A stretch of 64,000 nt of DNA from Rhynchospora pubera (taxonomy: Eukaryota > Streptophyta > Magnoliopsida > Poales > Cyperaceae), in assembly GCA_028095005.1 (NCBI GenBank), contig CM051459.1, positions 319,736,513 through 319,800,512 on the forward strand, given 5' to 3'. Below, piece after piece: positions 44,130 through 56,164 of this stretch. Numbering within the stretch: the stretch's first letter is position 1; each line of letters opens with the position of its first letter. Position numbers and translations under genes: made by a program. The notes beneath the pieces were generated by a model, which was given only the letters and a program-made list of their open reading frames with translations, searched no databases and was not told where the DNA came from.

Positions 44130-46083
44130 CTTCTCGAGCCAAGAAAATATATGAATACACTAGTGCACGCGATTCATAGGAAAAAGTCATTGTGTTTTCC
44201 CTTGATTTTTTAAATGAATAAAATAAGGTATTCCTGCGACTGCGAGTGCAACTATTTTTTTTTTTTAATAATAATGTTTGTACAATTAGCTTGACTGGTT
44301 TAGTCGATGGTCTTTCATATCAATAGTCTGCTTTATTCTATTGCAAAATATTTTGCTGTAATAATTGCATGTATTGGAGTTTATTGACCAATAAGTATAA
44401 AATGTTATTGGATAAGAGCAGCACGAGTACTGGGTAAACAATAAGGAGTAATCCTATTTTCCATCCTGCTCTGTTAATTAAGTACCACTTGAAAATTAGC
44501 TGAGTTGTCTTCTGACAGGTTACATTCCTTTTTTTCGCCAAGAAATTGTCAGTTACACAATCCTCAGTAATAATCAGAAAAAACAAATACGGGTAAAGAG
44601 TAAAGACATTTTGATCCGGAGTCAAAATGTTCCTAATTTTGTGTATTATAGTATTATATTACAAAGGAAATAATGCTAGTTGAATTGATAATGAAAATAT
44701 AAAGCTGTAATTTTTTTTATTTTTTTTGATCAGATGGAAATATTCTTTCCTTACGTACTGTCAACATCAGCCTTCTAAAAGATTTCCTATTTGTGTTTTA
44801 CTCTGCAAAATTTATATAGAAAAAACCTCTTGAAAAAATTATATTTTTAGTAAAGGTCTCGCTAGTATATGTCAGTTTATTTCTGAATCTACATACTCAT
44901 ATATAGTATGCTTTGTGGACAACTATATTTGGACAAATGATGACCTTTTTGCATTTAAAATCAACGAATTTATATGAAGATGGAAACACTTTTTTCTCCA
45001 AAGCTTAATAAGTAGATTGTAGGTTTGCAACAATTAGTTTTTTTATATATTTTTTTCTTTTTCGTGTCGATTATGATAATCCACTACAACTTTCCTTATC
45101 TTTTTCAGAATAAAATGAAAAGGAACATGGAGAACGTGGACGCCTGTCAAGGGTACAGCATTAAACATTATGTCATTCAGTACAACCGAAACGGGAACGA
45201 ATAACGGCATTAACTTTTATTTCGTTTCAATAATGGAATGAAAAACGAAAAAGAATATGGTGCCATTTTGAACCGCTCCACCTTGTTTCAAAAAAAAATG
45301 CGTGTAATTTTTGAAGTGGAACCAATAATAACGGCATAGAATCTTGCTTCGTTTTCATAACAAAACTTCTAACGAAATGGAAAGTTGTACTTGAACGATC
45401 TGTTCTGTGCCTTTTCATCACGTTTGACAGGCCTAATCGGCCTAATTTGGAGAGTGGGACCATTTCCGGTGTAATTTTTTTGAAAAAACATTACAGCCAG
45501 TAGTTGAAAAGTATTGATTCGAAGTTCCTTATATTTTTCCTATATTTTGGATTTTACAATGCCACAGAAGAGAGCTAACAAAAGTTTTGACACTTAACAT
45601 GTCATAAATGAAACTTTCTAACTCAATGATAAATACCACACTTTTCTTCAATATTTAACTTTAATTATAGGGCAATTATTGTTGGTTTGAATTAACATGT
45701 CGTCCTGAATAAAGTAACAGATTTGAGAATTAAAAATATAACTATGACTCGCCCACCAAATTAACCTAATTCAATTTTTTGCTTCAGACAGATTGGTTCT
45801 AAATGAGACGCAATTTCATTAAGCATGGTTAGGGCGTTGGGATATATAATTGAGATGTTTTCTGTACAAAATTAACACTTAACGATGCTTGCATTTTTAA
45901 TCTCTCTATTTTGATTTTGCGAAAGATAAAACGAGGTCAGATTTCTCTTTTAAAATGTGTATAAGGATCTCCCAAACCGTTTTCACATCAGCAACCTCCC
46001 CTTAAAATGTATTGTCCTATAACAATAAATCAAAAAGTGGTTTTTAGAAAGTCAGATAATCAAATTTGTAAATCACTTGCAAT
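44130..46083. other. 3' flank of RNase copy C
   Basis: Inverted copy of the copy B flank, including a diverged MITE with GGCCTGTCAA/TTGACAGGC ends (about 45138-45440) that here is intact and in the left arm carries the Helitron. No gene is seen. Confidence 0.65.
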
Positions 46084-46399
46084 TAGGGCTGTCAAACGCG
46101 TCAAAAAAGCACGGAATGGACTGTTCCGTTTACCATTCCGTTAAGGAACACGGTATAGAATTTCATTTCGTTAACTGTTTCGTTTCTGAAACGGCACATA
46201 ATTTCGTTTTGTTAACCGTTCCACTTCAGAAATAACACATGAAACGGTTTGAAATGAGCTGAAACAGTCGAAACGGTATAATTCCATGTTTCGTTTAACG
46301 TTTCGTTATTGGGACGGAATGAAAACCAATTTTGTTATGTGTTCCGTTTCACTTAAACGAAACGACACCACGTGCCATTTTTTCACGCTGACACCCCTA
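46084..46399. mobile_element. hAT-type MITE, right-arm copy
   Basis: Inverted copy of 17570-17885 with the same TAGGG...CCCTA ends and the CTTGCAAT flanking duplication. Confidence 0.85.
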
Positions 46400-46487
46400 C
46401 TTGCAATGATCTGAGTGTGCTGAATTGGGGGTTAAATTAAACAATATCACTCCATTGACACACACATACACACACATACGGAAGGAA

Positions 46488-48698
46488 TCTATAGTATTAA
46501 TTAAAACCCGTGGGTGTCGTAGTCCGTTTTTTTTCTGTCAGCGACATGACATCTGAACCATCTAAATTCATTTCGCTATCGATCAATCGATATGATCCGT
46601 TAATCAGTTTCTTTCGTGTCTTCTTCCTTCCCCTCTCTTTGCTCTTTTCTCTCTCATCGTCCATTGACAGTAGAAAACTGCCGCCTCTCTTTGCTCTCTC
46701 CTCCGACAAATCGTTGCCACCGCCTCCTCCGCCAACTTCCTGCCTCACCTCCAGCCCCTCCTCTGCTAATTTTTCCCCTCTTTTTAGCCAACTACATTTT
46801 CATCTTTCGCTGACCACGCCATACCCCTAGCCCTCCTTCGCACCGCCCAACCTCCCGATGCTCCACCTCTTCTTCCTCCCTCCTGGTGCTTCTTCTCTTT
46901 CTAGAGAAACCAACGAAGAAAGTGCTCATGAATGAAGCTTTTCTAATTTCTTTTTTTAACCTCATCTTTAGCTTGAATGGTACTAGGATTCAAGAGAGGC
47001 CCTTCTAGAAGGTCTACAAATTGATCCTCTCGAGTATGTCTCTCTTTATCAATCTATTGATCTGCACCAGTCAACATCAATACCAACACATGTCCACTGT
47101 ATTGTTATGATAAAACAATATTACATATTAATACAGAATAAATTTTGACTTTATATTTTAGATAAATTTCAACGTATTAAACATGTATTTTACTATACAG
47201 TCCTCGCCTTCAATCAAGCTATTGTTGTGTCAATGTGGGTGTTTGACCCTAAAATTTCGCGATTGGAGACACAGACCGATTTACGAGAAGTTTGAGAAAA
47301 TCATGGAAAATAGAAAACGGACCCCAAAAATTATGGAAAAATACCTAAATATTCAGGAGATGATGAAGAAAATTATGGTGCTTTCAGAATGATCAAAAGA
47401 GTTGCAGAATTTCCATTTTATGCAAAGAGGCCCATGATTTTGGAGAAATAAAATAAAATAGTAGGAGGGGTATGTTCATAGAATTCTTAGTTCCATCAGA
47501 TTCTACACATTTTTATGAAGACATGTACAAAATTTCATGGAGAAACTCAATAGGGAAGGGGTCCAAATAATTTATTTGGTTTCAGCAACAAATGAAAAGT
47601 GGTTTAAAAGAAGAAATGGAGAGGAGTAGTTCCTGAAGAAATAGAGAAGAGGTTAAATGTGTTTGAAATCTTCCCTCCGTACAGGAGGCGAAGTTGGCCG
47701 CCCCTAGCACACCATACACCGCAGCCAATATATCAAAGAAAGGTGTACGGCTCACAAAAAATGAGTGTATGCAAGAAAAGAGGAGAATGTGTCGCTGGAG
47801 ATGTCTTCTCCCAAACCTCAACCCCTTCGTCAATAGAAGGTAGGTGCACGCAGAGTCTGTGGACCAAAGTGAAATGCAGACAAAGGGACCCATAATACAG
47901 TGTCGTGGTTCACCATAGTCCACGGCTAGCTGAAATGAAGAAAAGAGGAAGGGAGCACCCAACAGAAAGGGTTGGAGCGAGTTTGTTACGCTGAACCGCC
48001 GGGCTTGAAGAGGGATTCACTGTACCTGGACGGAAAAGGGGCATTTTCTCCATTCCAACACATATACACAGATAGGTAGCATAGAGATAGGTGAGGCATT
48101 TTCTCAAGCACTTGTTGTGCATAGGTAGAAAGGAAGAAATAGAAGAAGAAGGAAGCTTCTAGTCTACGATTTTGTAAAGGTAAAGAGGTGAAGAGGTAAA
48201 CTTGTAAGTCGAGATCTATTCTTGTAGAGAACTTTGGATGTTTGAATAGAATCGGAAGTTTATTGCTGTATTTTCGAGAATAAAGCTCTTTCTTTCTTTC
48301 ATCTTGAGAGTGTATGTTGATTCTCGCTCTAATCTGAAGCATAGCATCAGTTAGAGCACGTTTGAGGTCAAATAACTTCGATTTTGTGACTAATTGCTTT
48401 AAGTATTCCTTTTCTTGACTAGCGATCCGTTAGTGTATGGTCGATCTGAACCTGAAGCATAGCATCAGGTGTAGAGACGATTTTGTTAGACGATTCCATC
48501 TTTATCTTCTAGCGATGCTCTCATTTGAAGCGTAGCATCAATGAGAGCATGGCTTCTCCTGTTAAGTTCAACTCAAGTCGAAATCAGTAGATTCTTTCTT
48601 CTCCTATGGTCAATGCAGATCTTAATCTCGATCTGAAGCATAGCACCAGTCGAGATTAGGTCTTGTTTGTTAATTCCTATTCCTGTGAGTTAGATTGG
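46488..48698 (+). mobile_element. Truncated Helitron 5' part, right-arm copy
   Basis: Starts with TCTATAGTATTAATTAAAAC after host A and runs to the duplication border. No 3' end (hairpin plus CCCCACCTAG) is found to the right, so the duplication border truncates it. It carries the copied hairpins at about 48325-48660. Confidence 0.65.
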
Positions 48699-49240
48699 AA
48701 GAAATAGAAGAAGAAGGAAAAAGATGAAAAATGTGATTTTCTTAATTTATGAAAAATAATGGAAAAAGAAAGGACAGAATATTAAATGTGATTTTCTTAA
48801 TTTATGATTTGAATTTTCTATAAGAAATTTAAAGCTTGGACAAAAAAATATTTTAATGTAAATTATATTTTTTTCCCTTCGCCATCAGATCAGCAGTAGC
48901 TGGATTTTTGAGAAACTTCGAACCAAGAGCTGTGGTCTGAAAAGAAGAATGCCGCCAACGCCATCTGATCGAAATCAGACGACGGATGGTTAAATTATGA
49001 AGAGCGCTATTCCTTCTCTTTGGATGGAGGAGAATAAGATTTGGATAAGATTAAGGATCAAATTTCTTATTTTTGTAAAATTCAAACAATACAAAAATAA
49101 GAAATTTGAGTCCTTATTTTTATACTAACAAAATCATGATATAAAAATAAATAATTTGAACAAGCACGCAGTCTGAGATTTTTTATTCTTATTCCTTATT
49201 CAACAATATATTCTTATTCCTTATACAATCATCTAGTGAA
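48699..49240. other. AT-rich stretch beyond the duplication border
   Basis: The first 20 bp repeat a motif found 570 bp upstream (GAAATAGAAGAAGAAGGA). A 21-bp word, ATGTGATTTTCTTAATTTATG, occurs twice (about 48738 and 48785). No gene is recognised. Confidence 0.5.
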
Positions 49241-49640
49241 CGTCTTTCGATCCGAACCGTTTGGTTTAATGTAAACGGTTAGATTTTTTCGGACCTATCG
49301 ATTTTAGTATTATGCACGGAACATCTATAACCATTGAAATTAAATCTGATTATAGATTAAATCAAATGACTGATATCGAGACCATCCTCTCGATGATGCG
49401 AAGTCATCCAAACACACTTAGCAATACGCCGCCTGATAAAACGCTCTTAAAAACCCTTCCCTTCCAAAGGGCGAGTATCCTCTGGATGGTTGAATACAAC
49501 CATCCAGTGGACGTCTTTTGATCCGAACCGTCCGATTTAATCTTAATGGTTAGATTTCGGGCCTATCAATCTTAATATCATGCACGGAGCATCTATAGCC
49601 ATTGAGATTAAATCAGACGGCTGAGATCGAAAACCATCCA
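49241..49640. repeat. Direct repeat of about 130 bp, two copies 265 bp apart
   Basis: The segments at about 49240-49370 and 49505-49635 share GATCCGAACCGT, GGTTAGATTT and ATGCACGGA words. A diverged third member lies at about 51945-52060. The repeats are noncoding. Confidence 0.6.
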
Positions 49641-49729
49641 TGGATGGCCATCCAGAGATGCAGTTCCCCCTTCCAAACTCCAAACTCCAAACTCCAAAAC
49701 CTAACCTCTCTCGAGTGTTACGTATATCA

Positions 49730-49969
49730 ATGGCGGCTAAAGAGAAAAGCCCTCACCGCCACAGCACGCCCCTTCCGACCAAGAAGATCTATGAACATAC
49801 CGTGCGCGATGACGATGAATTATATACAATTCGATTTCTATTCTCATTTGTTCTAGTTGCCTTTGACCCCTCAAAATCACGGGCCTTTGTACTTCCAATT
49901 GTTTTAATTGCCTCAAAATGTTCATCGATTGAACATTTGGTTGTGCTAATTGGGAGTCAAGGCTTGTGA
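49730..49969 (+). CDS. Hypothetical short exon-like frame
   Basis: An ATG at 49730 opens a frame starting MAAKEKSPHRHSTPLPTK, continuing KIYEHTVRDDDELY, then a hydrophobic tail to a stop at 49969. GC content and charged residues rise in the first 35 codons and then fall, as at the end of a first exon; ATTCG near 49830 could be close to a donor. I do not recognise the protein and see no downstream exon. It may be an orphaned first exon or chance. Confidence 0.25.
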   Translation: MAAKEKSPHRHSTPLPTKKIYEHTVRDDDELYTIRFLFSFVLVAFDPSKSRAFVLPIVLIASKCSSIEHLVVLIGSQGL

Positions 49970-50999
49970 TTTTGAGGCAAAGGCAAGAAATTGCGAGATT
50001 TTTATGGGCCTTCATGATGAAGCTAGAATGGAAGGGGAGTTTGATAGAAGTTCATAACAAATAGTTTCATTTTATAGTTTAGTACTGCATTGCTTGGGTC
50101 TACTGTTATGGTCTAGTATTGACTTGATGATGAATGAATGCATATATATTTGAGAGTGAATTACATTAAAAGTTGGTACCATTTAGTGTACCATATTAGT
50201 CTAGTCCAGTAAGAACTTGCTGGTACGGTAGCTCCTGTAGAAACCTGAGCACTGAAACTTTATATTTATTTGCAATTCGGCTGATTGTTCCAGAAATTTT
50301 AAGCAAGTAATTTGGGCAAGCTTGTAGTCAGAGAGGTTTGACTGTAAGTTCACAATTGCTTCTGTTTTTTTTTTTTAATGAACTGAATAAGGATATTTTT
50401 CAAAGATATAATTTTTCATATAATTAAAAAAATGATTGCTCATCAGTAATGAACTGAATAAGGATGTTAGGAAAATTATATCCTTATTCAGTTCCCATAC
50501 CATCCAAACTAAAAAAATGATTGCTCATCAGTTCACAATTGCTGATGATATTTTTCAAAGATATAATTTTGTACTGATATTTTTCAAATTTTAGAATGTC
50601 TTGGATCTAGTTTCTCAGTTTTATTTTTCCTTTGGTGGAAACAAGTGCCATCACTGAATGCAGATTTCAGTTTTAGAGGTTCCTCTGTTTCTCTAGCCAC
50701 TGAAACTGCTGCTAGCAACAAAATTATAATTACAAAAAATTAACAACACATGGTCTATACAAAAGAAGGATTGTGGGATTCGCATAGAGAAAATCAACCC
50801 TAAACTTATTGTATAAGAGATGAGAGGAGGAGAAGACCGAGGCGGAGAGGTGCAGAGAGGCGACGGCGGAGGAGGCGAGTGGAGAGATAGAGGATTTTGA
50901 AGCAGTTTAAAACTGAAGATTAGTGAAGGGAAGACCTTGAGAGATAGAACAGCGGTATAGAACTTGAGAGGCAAAAGAATAGTGAACGGAAGACATATA
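49970..50999. other. No gene; shuffled short repeats
   Basis: Between 50380 and 50590 the words AATGATTGCTCATCAGT, GAACTGAATAAGGAT and TTTTTCAAAGATATAATTTT each occur two or three times in different order, as in repaired or replicated filler. 50690-50980 is purine-rich on the plus strand and opens a proline/serine-rich frame on the minus strand that I do not recognise. Confidence 0.5.
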
Positions 51000-51508
51000 A
51001 TTCGGTAAAAATATCTGTGTATTTTTAGTACCAGTTTTTTATAAAAAACCGGTACTAAAAATCGCCTGAAAAATAAAAAAAAAACAGTTTTTAAATTAGT
51101 ACCGGTACTAATTTAAAAACTGATTTTTTTTCAGGCGATTTTTAGTATCGGTTTTTTTATAAAAAACCGGTACTAATATATTGATTTATAGTACCGATTT
51201 TTTATAAAAAACCGATTCTAAATATATAACGGTTTTTTTTATTCTTTCGAACCTTTAGAACCGATTTTTTATAAAAAACCGGTACTAAAAATCAATTAAT
51301 TAGTTCCGGTTTTTTATAAAAAACCGGTACTAAATTAAAAATATTTTTTTATTTTTCAAACGATTTTTAGTACCGGTTTTTTTTTAAGTACCGGTTTTAA
51401 AAAAAACCGGTACTAAATAATAAATCTGACAATTACGAAATTGCCATGATTTATTATTAGTACCGGTTTCCTTAAAAACCGCTACTAATAATCCTTTTTG
51501 TTGTAGTG
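51000..51508. mobile_element. CACTA-type element 3' end with subterminal palindromes
   Basis: The right terminus reads CCTTTTTGTTGTAGTG, the complement of a CACTACAACAAAAAGG terminus. It is preceded by about nine copies of TAGTACCGGTTTTTTATAA and complement in alternating orientation. No matching left terminus was found, so the element is truncated. It differs in repeat sequence from the CACTA at 34742. Confidence 0.8.
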
Positions 51509-51530
51509 GTGGGTCCATTCCGGAGAGTGG

Positions 51531-51735
51531 CGGATCTAGGAAAAATATTTAGTTGGGGCTGAGTGCTCCAATAAATCATTTGATTGAATGGTTTCTCTTT
51601 TTCTGTTCTTTAGCCTCACTTTTGAGTGCTCCAATGGCAGAAAAAATTCGCTAGGGCTAAAGAAGGACTCCAGGAGCTTGACGGCTGTAGGTGGGGCTCT
51701 AGCCCCACCCGCCCCAGTGGTGGATCCGCCCCTGA
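51531..51735. mobile_element. Possible MITE
   Basis: GAGTGGCGGATCTAGG on the left and GGTGGATCCGCCCCTG on the right are imperfect inverted ends about 200 bp apart. No clear target duplication. Confidence 0.35.
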
Positions 51736-51769
51736 TTCCTTGCAATCTTGATCCTCTTGACTTCTTATA

Positions 51770-51927
51770 GGCTCCGTTTGGATCGTATGAGAATAGGAGG
51801 AATAATTTCTTACTAAGTGTAAATTTATTATAAACAATCCAAACTCTTCACAAAATTACACACTTCCCAATACTTTCCGTCTAAGAATAGGCTATTCCTC
51901 TTATTCCTAAGCAATCCAAACGGAGCC
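51770..51927. mobile_element. Harbinger/Tourist-like MITE
   Basis: 158 bp with perfect ends GGCTCCGTTTGGAT and ATCCAAACGGAGCC and the flanking 3-bp repeat ATA. Same family as 30501-30689. Confidence 0.85.
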
Positions 51928-52779
51928 ATAAAGAAGTTTAGTGGTCTTCCTCTTATCGGAGCCGTCCGATTGAATCGTAAGGGTTAAAATTTTTTCGAAT
52001 CTATCAATTGAGTACTATTCACGGGACATCCATCATTGTCTAATTTAATTTTGACAGCTATGATGCGAAGAAGACTACTAGACTTCTTTAAAAAAAAGTC
52101 TAGAGAATCTCATTCTCATTCCTTGTACTACCAAAATTAATAACTGTCATCTGTAATTTTGTCATTCATTCTCATCGCTCAATACAAAATAAACACATAA
52201 AAGATAAACATATAGACGATTAAAGTGAATACTTACAAACAAATAAGTGTTGTCATCTCTTGTTCAGATTTTTATATTCACATTCAATTTATTTTTATTA
52301 AACTTATTTGTTTATATGTGTTCAATTTGATCACTATATATGTTTATCTTGTCTATTTTTATGTGTTTACTTTCTATTTAGCGATGTTATCTGTAGACTG
52401 TAGACAATAATCAATTTCCTGATATATTGCGTTATTTCGTGTGGCACACTTAAATTCAGGCCGATTTTAGGCCGGTGTCTTTGTTAGTCAAAGAGGGGCC
52501 CAATTGTAGTTCAATTTTTCAAACTTCTGTTCCGTTTAGAGAATTACAAACACAAAAATAGAAAGTAGATTTCCATTCTTCTTTTGTTTCTTTTAGAGAA
52601 ATGTAGACAGAAAAATATCGGGGGTGATAAGAATCATCCCAAGATTCATCATCCTCATCATCCCAGTGGGAACACATTTTAGTTTTTTTTTTTTAGAATA
52701 TTTTTGGTCCCTATTATTTTTCTCCCTCCCATTCCAGTGGGAACACAAGTCAATCTCCAATATATTTGGGACAACAATT
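51928..52779. other. AT-rich stretch, no gene
   Basis: It contains a diverged copy (about 51945-52060) of the 49.2-kb direct repeat. The open frames at 52225-52410 and 52624-52833 have no recognisable motif. Confidence 0.5.
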
Positions 52780-53065
52780 ATTTATATTAACTACAACAGC
52801 TACATAAATAACTTCAACAGTTATATATATTAACTTCAACGGTTACATATATAACATATTAACTTCAATAGTTACATATATAACTTCAACAGTTACATAT
52901 ATTAACTTCAACAGTTATATATATTAACTTCAACAGTTACATATATAACATATTAACCTCAACTGTTACATATATAATTTCAACAGTACATATATAACTT
53001 CAACAGTTATATATATTAACTTCAACAGTTACATATATAACTTCAACAGTTATATATATAAACTA
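52780..53065. repeat. Minisatellite of AACTTCAACAGTTACATATAT type
   Basis: About thirteen units of 17-28 bp, alternating ATATATTAACTTCAACAGTT and ACATATATAACTTCAACAG variants. Noncoding. Confidence 0.85.
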
Positions 53066-53579
53066 TTAAGAAAAACAGTGGGGACCAAAAATAGAAAAAA
53101 TGGGAGAGAGAAAAATAGTGGGGACCAAAATAGGAAAGGATGAGAAGAAGAAAAACAGTGGGAACAAAAAATAGAAAGGATGAGAGGGAGAACAATTTCG
53201 AATAAATTCACCAAAATAGTGGGGACCAAAAATGTGTGTTCACACTCGAGATGATGGAGGATAATGGAATCTAGAGGATTGTCTTGAACAATTCCGGAAA
53301 AATATTAAGTAAACATCCATTTTTCTTTCTAAATTTTAGATAGTCAAGCTTATTCTCGAATTTTTAACTTACTATTATTGTGATCAGGTCATTTATTTCG
53401 GAAAGAAAACATAACTACTAGAGAGTTGGAAATCAAGATCGAACAAGGACCTAACTTTCCCTCCGAAGAAATCCATCCATATAAAGATATTCTTTGGCAA
53501 CAAATAAAGTTTTAAGCAAAGATTACCGAAACGTTTATCAATAACAAGGACTAATAGGGAATTAGTAGATAACTACATG

Positions 53580-54060
53580 TAGTGTTCTAAATACGTATCG
53601 TGCCGTATCAAACACGTCGTGTCCGGATCATTTCTCATGTCGTGTCGTGCCGTGTCTAAATACTTCACGTATCATGTCTAAATTCTAAGAGATGGACACA
53701 ACACTCCTAAAGACACGGCACACCTCATGTCCTCATGTCATGTCGTATTTTCTTTAAACATATCGTGCCTCGTCATGTTTGAACACGTTTGAATTTCATA
53801 AAATATAGTTATATAATCTGGTTATGGATGAACTGGATATTCAAACGATGAAATTATCCTTAAAAATAGACAATATAAGAATTTTTTATTATTTCGTAAC
53901 ATTTATTATCTTTGATCCTGATTATAAACTTGTTATGTCTGTTGAATTGTGTCGTGTCATGTCTCGTGCCGTAGCCGTATTTTATTGTGTCCTGCCACCT
54001 CCATATCGAGTCGTGTCGTGCCGTGTGTTCAGACACAACGTGTTTTATTTTAGAACACTA
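53580..54060. mobile_element. hAT-type MITE rich in CGTGTCGTG words
   Basis: 481 bp with inverted ends TAGTGTTCTAAA and TTTTAGAACACTA, flanked by ACTACATG and ACTACAGG (7 of 8 matching). Internal CGTGTC/GTCGTG words recur. The open frame crossing it is not a gene. Confidence 0.75.
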
Positions 54061-54377
54061 ACTACAGGTTGCCGGAAAGAAAGAAAGAAAGAAAATAACA
54101 AAAATTATACAAGGCTGCAAAGTGCTATCGGGAATAAAAATATATATATATGGAATTACAATAAAGTTGTAGATATCATAACACTCAAAAAAAAAAAACA
54201 TTACAATATGTTTTCAAAACAAAAACAATACGCCCAAACGGCGGATCAAAGTCACACTGCACTGTATAAAGTACACATTCAACACAAAAAGGGGAAAATA
54301 ATATAAATATATACAGTATGAAATTACTGCATGCATGCCCGTTGACCGATCATTTACATAATCTATTTAAAGATAAT

Positions 54378-54743
54378 CTACAGATGATTATGATGAATAA
54401 AAAAGGCATAGAAGCCACCCATAATCACAGTACCTGCCATCCCCCAGACGATTAGAGCAACCGGCCACGGCATTAAGAGCGCTACTTTGTACGAAAACAT
54501 AGCAATTAAAAAGGTAGACAATGACCAAACTGCTACTTTCAGTTTCCACTGTTGAGCTGCATTTGGAGCCGTTCTCTCATACAATCGCAGACACCAGAAG
54601 AGAAGCAGCAGAGCAAAATATGCTGACACGACGAATGCTACAGACCGTACATCTTCCTTTGATCGATAGACTGCCAGAACAGAGTTGCAAGTTAACATGG
54701 TGAAGCCAAGACCAGTAAGCCAGTTGCCATCATCTCGGTTCAT
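54378..54743 (-). CDS. Small four-pass membrane protein, DUF6490-like, intact
   Basis: A 121-residue frame starting MNRDDGNWLTGLGFTML. Four hydrophobic segments are visible: about residues 8-25, 37-57 (VAFVVSAYFALLLLFWCLRL), 68-90 and 94-115. Conserved features shared with the paralogue at 57210-62101 are AVYRSKED, LLLLFWCLRLYER, VWSLSTFL, MFSYKVALLMPWPV and GGFYAFF. The pattern matches plant DUF6490-type proteins of unknown function; this family call is from memory. The open frame extends 31 codons further upstream into a lysine-rich AT-rich stretch, but an acceptor-like TTCTCAG lies there. The Met chosen matches the length of the paralogue (118 residues). Confidence 0.8.
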   Translation of the reverse strand: MNRDDGNWLTGLGFTMLTCNSVLAVYRSKEDVRSVAFVVSAYFALLLLFWCLRLYERTAPNAAQQWKLKVAVWSLSTFLIAMFSYKVALLMPWPVALIVWGMAGTVIMGGFYAFFIHHNHL

Positions 54744-54836
54744 TTGTTGATACTTCTGGAACAAATCTGAGAATTTAAATAAAAAGTAATTAGGCTTTGA
54801 TCCATCAAAATGTTTTTTCTTTTTACGGGATTTCAT

Positions 54837-55468
54837 TTCATTTGAATTGATTTGTTAGGATTTAGTTACATCTACTAACATAAAAATTTTAACCAAATGA
54901 CATCAAATTCATTCATGATCATGATCATACTGTTTTTCTAGTTGAATAATTTATCTTCCAAAATTATCTGAAGTTCTGAACATAATATTCAAGAAGGGGA
55001 AGGGTTCAGTACTGGACACCTCCATTGTTTCATTTTTTTTCAATTTTTCCTTTTAAAAAAGATCAAACGGTCCAGATAATTCAATAAGTGAAATAATTTT
55101 CAAACAAGATGATTCTTGACCAAAAAAATAATCCAAGAACAAAAAAATTGAAAATTTTATTCTCTACAATTCTAACTGATATATTAATATGTTTTATTGA
55201 AAGTATCATTATTAAAAAATATTTTCTAATTATTCAATATATTTTTCTGATTTTTAAGACATTTAAAATGACTATGAGTTTCTGATCCGAGTCGCCCGAT
55301 TTTTTCCGAGTCATCCGATTCAACTCCTTGATCCCACACTCCGAGTCCGAGTTTCAAAACCATGCTCAAAACTAAAGCTCTTTTTCGACGGAAAATACTA
55401 ATGCTGAAGCAACAGGGTTCTCATAGCAAGAATCCTTTTTAACTAACCCGAAATGAAGGGACTTCCGA
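54837..55468. other. Upstream region of the DUF6490-like gene, no other gene
   Basis: AT-rich sequence without recognised features apart from the short frame at 55439-55627, which overlaps a MITE. Confidence 0.5.
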
Positions 55469-55854
55469 TAGGGCTGTCAAAAGACTTGATTTTATGGTCA
55501 GCAATCTATCCAGCATAATGGGAAGAAACGACAGCGGAAATGAAATACAGTCTGTCGATTTCATTCCGTTTCGGCAACAAAACACAATTTTTCTGTCGTT
55601 TCTGTTTTGTTTCCTTAAACGAAACAATTTTTTCTATTAGTTTTTGTTCCATTATTAATATTCCATTGATTTCAGCCTATTTTGTATTGATTTCAATCAA
55701 TTTTCGACAAAATGAAACAGTAACGCGTATCACTTTTTGTTTCGTTTCTGTTCCGTTCTAAAAAAATGAAACATATATTTCCTTCTGTTAGTTGTTTCGT
55801 TTTAGACAGAACGGAACGAAACCATGTGAAACGGAACAAAATTGACAGCTCGAA
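55469..55854. mobile_element. hAT-type MITE of the GAAACGG-rich family
   Basis: Ends TAGGGCTGTCAA and TTGACAGCTCGA are related to those of 17570-17885. The inside is rich in GTTTCGTTT words. Target duplication is unclear. Confidence 0.6.
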
Positions 55855-55886
55855 CTCCCAGGCTCAAGTGGAGAGTTGGGGATTTG

Positions 55887-56164
55887 TAGACCTGGGCAAC
55901 GTATAAAACGGAAACGGAATGAGGCGTTCCGTATTCCGTTCCGTTTCAACAAACGGTATGTACCGGCTGATTCGTATTCGTTCCGTTTGGACGGAACGTA
56001 GCGGAACGGTATAATTTACACTGTATTTCACATAAACGAATCACGAATTGCATTCCGTTTTCCGTTCCGTTTGCGAAACGGAATGAAATTTCGTTCCATT
56101 ATACGTTCCACATGCACAGAACGAAACGGTTTCGCGTATTTACGGTATACCGCGCCCACCCCTA
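55887..56164. mobile_element. hAT-type MITE
   Basis: 278 bp with ends TAGACCTGGGC and GCCCACCCCTA and the perfect 8-bp duplication GGGATTTG (55879-55886 and 56165-56172). Inside are repeated CGGAACG words. Confidence 0.85.

Larger units (their letters stand above)
42429..48698. repeat. Right arm of the large inverted duplication
   Basis: 42429-45170 is the reverse complement of 32004-34741, and 45171-48698 that of 15271-18806. Differences are few. The junction at 45170/45171 is continuous here, where the left arm holds the 13.2-kb Helitron. The outer border is abrupt at 48698 (GTTAGATTGG, then unrelated sequence). Confidence 0.92.

Noticed and set aside
53824..54306. 160-residue frame
   Set aside because: It starts inside a hAT-type MITE and continues across its border into unrelated AT-rich DNA.
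54744..54836. 31-codon N-terminal extension of the DUF6490-like gene
   Set aside because: It is lysine-rich, AT-rich, not matched in the paralogue and contains an acceptor-like site, so the internal Met at 54743 was chosen.
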